DNA of 13,219 bases from JBEKIK01 sp050013075 (GTDB lineage Bacteria; Planctomycetota; Planctomycetia; Pirellulales; Thermoguttaceae). This document shows positions 11,703 through 13,219 of the stretch, in pieces. The first letter of the stretch is position 1, and each line of letters starts with the position of its first letter. The stretch spans positions 1-13,219 of the forward strand of contig JBEKFZ010000111.1 of assembly GCA_050013075.1 (NCBI GenBank), read 5' to 3'. The notes below the pieces were generated by a model. It saw only the letters and a list, made by a program, of their open reading frames with translations, was not told the DNA's origin and searched no databases. A program made the position numbers and the translations under genes.

Positions 11703-12933
11703 CGGGCGTCTCCAACTGGCGCGGTCCAAGCGTGACCACGGTGAAATCTCGCGGCGGATGTTCCTTCAAATAAGCATTGATGCTTTGGCTGGACAAGGCG
11801 TCGATCAATTGTTCCACTTCGTCCAGCGTGCGGGCGCGGCCGAGATGATACCAATCGAAAGCGATCGAGGAACTTCTGGCCGAGGACGATTCCTGCTGCA
11901 TGACCAGCGCGCTTTTGATGCGGGCCTTCAGCCGGTCGAGTTCGCCCTCTTGGATGCCGTCGGCCAGGCGCACGAGTTCGCCCAGGGTGACGTTCAGGGT
12001 TTCCTGTGCCCGGTCGGCGCTGGTTCCGGCATAGCAAAAAACGCCTCCGCGATGCCGTAGCGTGTGATACGCGGCATAAACGCTGTAGCACAAACCGCGG
12101 CGTTCGCGGACCTCGGTGAACAATCGGGCGCTCATGCCGCCGCTTAGAACGCCGACCGCTCCCCAGGCTTGAAAATACTCGGGATGCCGATAGGGCACGC
12201 TGGAATAGGCGATGCCGATTTGCGTTTGGTTCGACTCGTAAGGGAAATGCTTGTAACGGCCCGCGGCGGGTTGTTCATCGATAGATTCAGTCGCGCCGGG
12301 AGTCCAATCGCCCAGCAAGCGGCCGACAAGGTCCTTCAGACTGTCCCAGTCCACCCGGCCGGACACGCCGAGGATGGTTCCCTTGGGTTGAAAATGCCGG
12401 CGATAATGCAGGCGGATATCGTTCAAAGTGGTATCCAAGACGGCCTTTTCCTCGCCTTGCGGAGGCCGGCCCCAAGGCAGGGGATAATGGCGGCGGCGCA
12501 ATTCGAGCATGACCTTTTGGGCGGGCTCATCCTCGACTGCGTGCAACTCCTGCAACATGCCCAGACGCCCGGCCTCAAGTTGGTCGTCCGGCAGGTGGGC
12601 GCTCAGCAAGACGTCGGCATAGATGGACAAGGCGGCGGGCAGGTTTTCGGCCAGGGTAGCGCCGCTGAAACTGGTATGGGCGTTCGACACGGATTCGCTG
12701 CGTTCCACGCCCAGGTTATCCAGGTCGAGGATGAACTGCCGGCTGTCGCGCGGACCCGCACCGCGCAGGGTCATTTCGCAGGTGAATCCGCTTAGCCCGG
12801 AGCGATCCGTTGGGTCGTGCACGGAGCCGGCGGGCACAAGAAACGTAAATGCCGCCGACTTAAGCGACGGCCTGGGTTCGGCAACTAGTGCCAGGCCGTT
12901 GGGAAAAACATGGGAATATATGGATGCGGTCAC
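11689..12933 (-). CDS. M16B-family non-catalytic subunit (zinc motif lost)
   Basis: A 414-aa paralogue of the next gene. Where the active subunit has SHFLEHM, this one reads SGFTCEM (about 48-54), so all three metal-site residues of HxxEH are missing. It does keep the C-terminal substrate-gripping motif: ARLFTEVRERRGLCYSVYA with R276 and Y283. This is the layout of known two-chain M16B enzymes (for example the Sphingomonas SPH2681/SPH2682 pair and mitochondrial processing peptidase), in which one chain supplies zinc and the other the Arg/Tyr pair. The start is GTG at 12933 without a clear ribosome site; no ATG lies nearby downstream. The DNA immediately upstream is a GTTTTCAGT-type repeat that may have displaced the original leader. 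Natural substrate unknown. Confidence 0.9.
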   Translation of the reverse strand: MTASIYSHVFPNGLALVAEPRPSLKSAAFTFLVPAGSVHDPTDRSGLSGFTCEMTLRGAGPRDSRQFILDLDNLGVERSESVSNAHTSFSGATLAENLPAALSIYADVLLSAHLPDDQLEAGRLGMLQELHAVEDEPAQKVMLELRRRHYPLPWGRPPQGEEKAVLDTTLNDIRLHYRRHFQPKGTILGVSGRVDWDSLKDLVGRLLGDWTPGATESIDEQPAAGRYKHFPYESNQTQIGIAYSSVPYRHPEYFQAWGAVGVLSGGMSARLFTEVRERRGLCYSVYAAYHTLRHRGGVFCYAGTSADRAQETLNVTLGELVRLADGIQEGELDRLKARIKSALVMQQESSSARSSSIAFDWYHLGRARTLDEVEQLIDALSSQSINAYLKEHPPRDFTVVTLGPRQLETPDGIL

Positions 12934-12954
12934 TTTGGGAGTATTCGGTTATTG

Positions 12955-12990
12955 GTTTTCAGTTTTAAGTTTTCAGTTGTCAGTGGGCAG
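12955..12990. repeat. TTTTCAGTTTT-type short tandem repeat
   Basis: Imperfect tandem units of about 10-11 nt (GGTTTTCAGTTT, AAGTTTTCAGTT, GTCAGTGGGCAG). This repeat type is scattered through many environmental genomes. It abuts the M16 gene start. Confidence 0.55.
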
Positions 12991-13039
12991 CAGACAATGA
13001 CACTAAGTTTGTATTGACTGAAGTTTTTACAAATTAGTC

Positions 13040-13060
13040 CCCTCTCCCTTTGGGAGAGGG
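13040..13060. repeat. CCCTCTCCC/GGGAGAGGG palindrome
   Basis: A perfect 9-bp stem with loop TTT, followed by TTAGGGTGAGGG; the whole of about 13038-13072 matches a dispersed REP-like repeat known from many bacterial genomes. It could also terminate transcription from either side. Confidence 0.65.
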
Positions 13061-13205
13061 TTAGGGTGAGGGCAGTTGGCCGAAAAACATATTGCCTTGT
13101 TTAATTGCTTTCCTTAACTGAACTTTCGCAGATTTTATGATGGAAATTGATAGTGAAAACAGGACGGGGTTCCTTGTAAACTTTGTGTGGTTAAACGCAA
13201 AGGAC

Positions 13206-13219
13206 AAGGAGGTCCCCAT
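13206..13219 (+). promoter_or_regulatory. Strong Shine-Dalgarno at the right edge, probable start of the next gene
   Basis: AAGGAGG (13206-13212) is followed after 5 nt by AT as the last two bases, so an ATG is likely if the next base is G. It would be a plus-strand gene divergent from the M16 pair. The gene itself is outside the window. Confidence 0.45.

Noticed and set aside
1..13219. CRISPR array, rRNA or prophage
   Set aside because: No regularly spaced identical repeats, no rRNA-like stretch and no phage structural genes seen.

Overview
The window looks like a chromosomal segment from an uncultured or little-studied member of the Planctomycetota. Three things point there: a secreted SHD1-domain protein (132-800, -), a planctomycete-type BBP7-like outer-membrane beta-barrel (7184-8356, +), and intergenic spaces packed with short palindromic dispersed repeats. 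Most genes are GC-rich. The SHD1 gene and a trypsin-like protease gene (3378-4415) are clearly AT-rich and may be recent arrivals.

Layout from left to right. The window opens with the last 37 codons of an IS30-family transposase (1-113, +). Then comes a minus-strand block: the SHD1 protein, an MNT-type nucleotidyltransferase without its usual HEPN partner (815-1117), a small divergent SRAP/YedK-like protein (1355-1822) and a Y-family DNA polymerase (2020-3228). The last two look like a DNA-damage-tolerance pair. On the plus strand follow a trypsin-like serine protease (3378-4415) and, 35 nt after it, a 90-nt tRNA-like gene (4451-4540) that folds best as a 9/3 'allo-tRNA' with a long variable arm and anticodon UAU. 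Next is a full-length SppA-type signal peptide peptidase with a long charged insert (4751-6745), then a repeat-rich gap of about 440 nt with a terminator, then the BBP7-like porin. Converging on the porin is a minus-strand group: hicB-hicA toxin-antitoxin genes (10129-10377, 9875-10129) and rmuC (8451-9839). Last is an overlapping pair of M16B metallopeptidase genes (10464-11702, 11689-12933): one has the zinc motif and lacks the substrate-binding Arg/Tyr pair, the other has the reverse. A strong ribosome-binding site in the final bases suggests another plus-strand gene beginning at the right edge.

The most unusual item is the 9/3 tRNA-like gene. The polymerase/SRAP-like pair and the complementary M16 pair are the clearest functional units. 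All assignments come from reading the sequence and from motif knowledge; no database search or covariance model was run.
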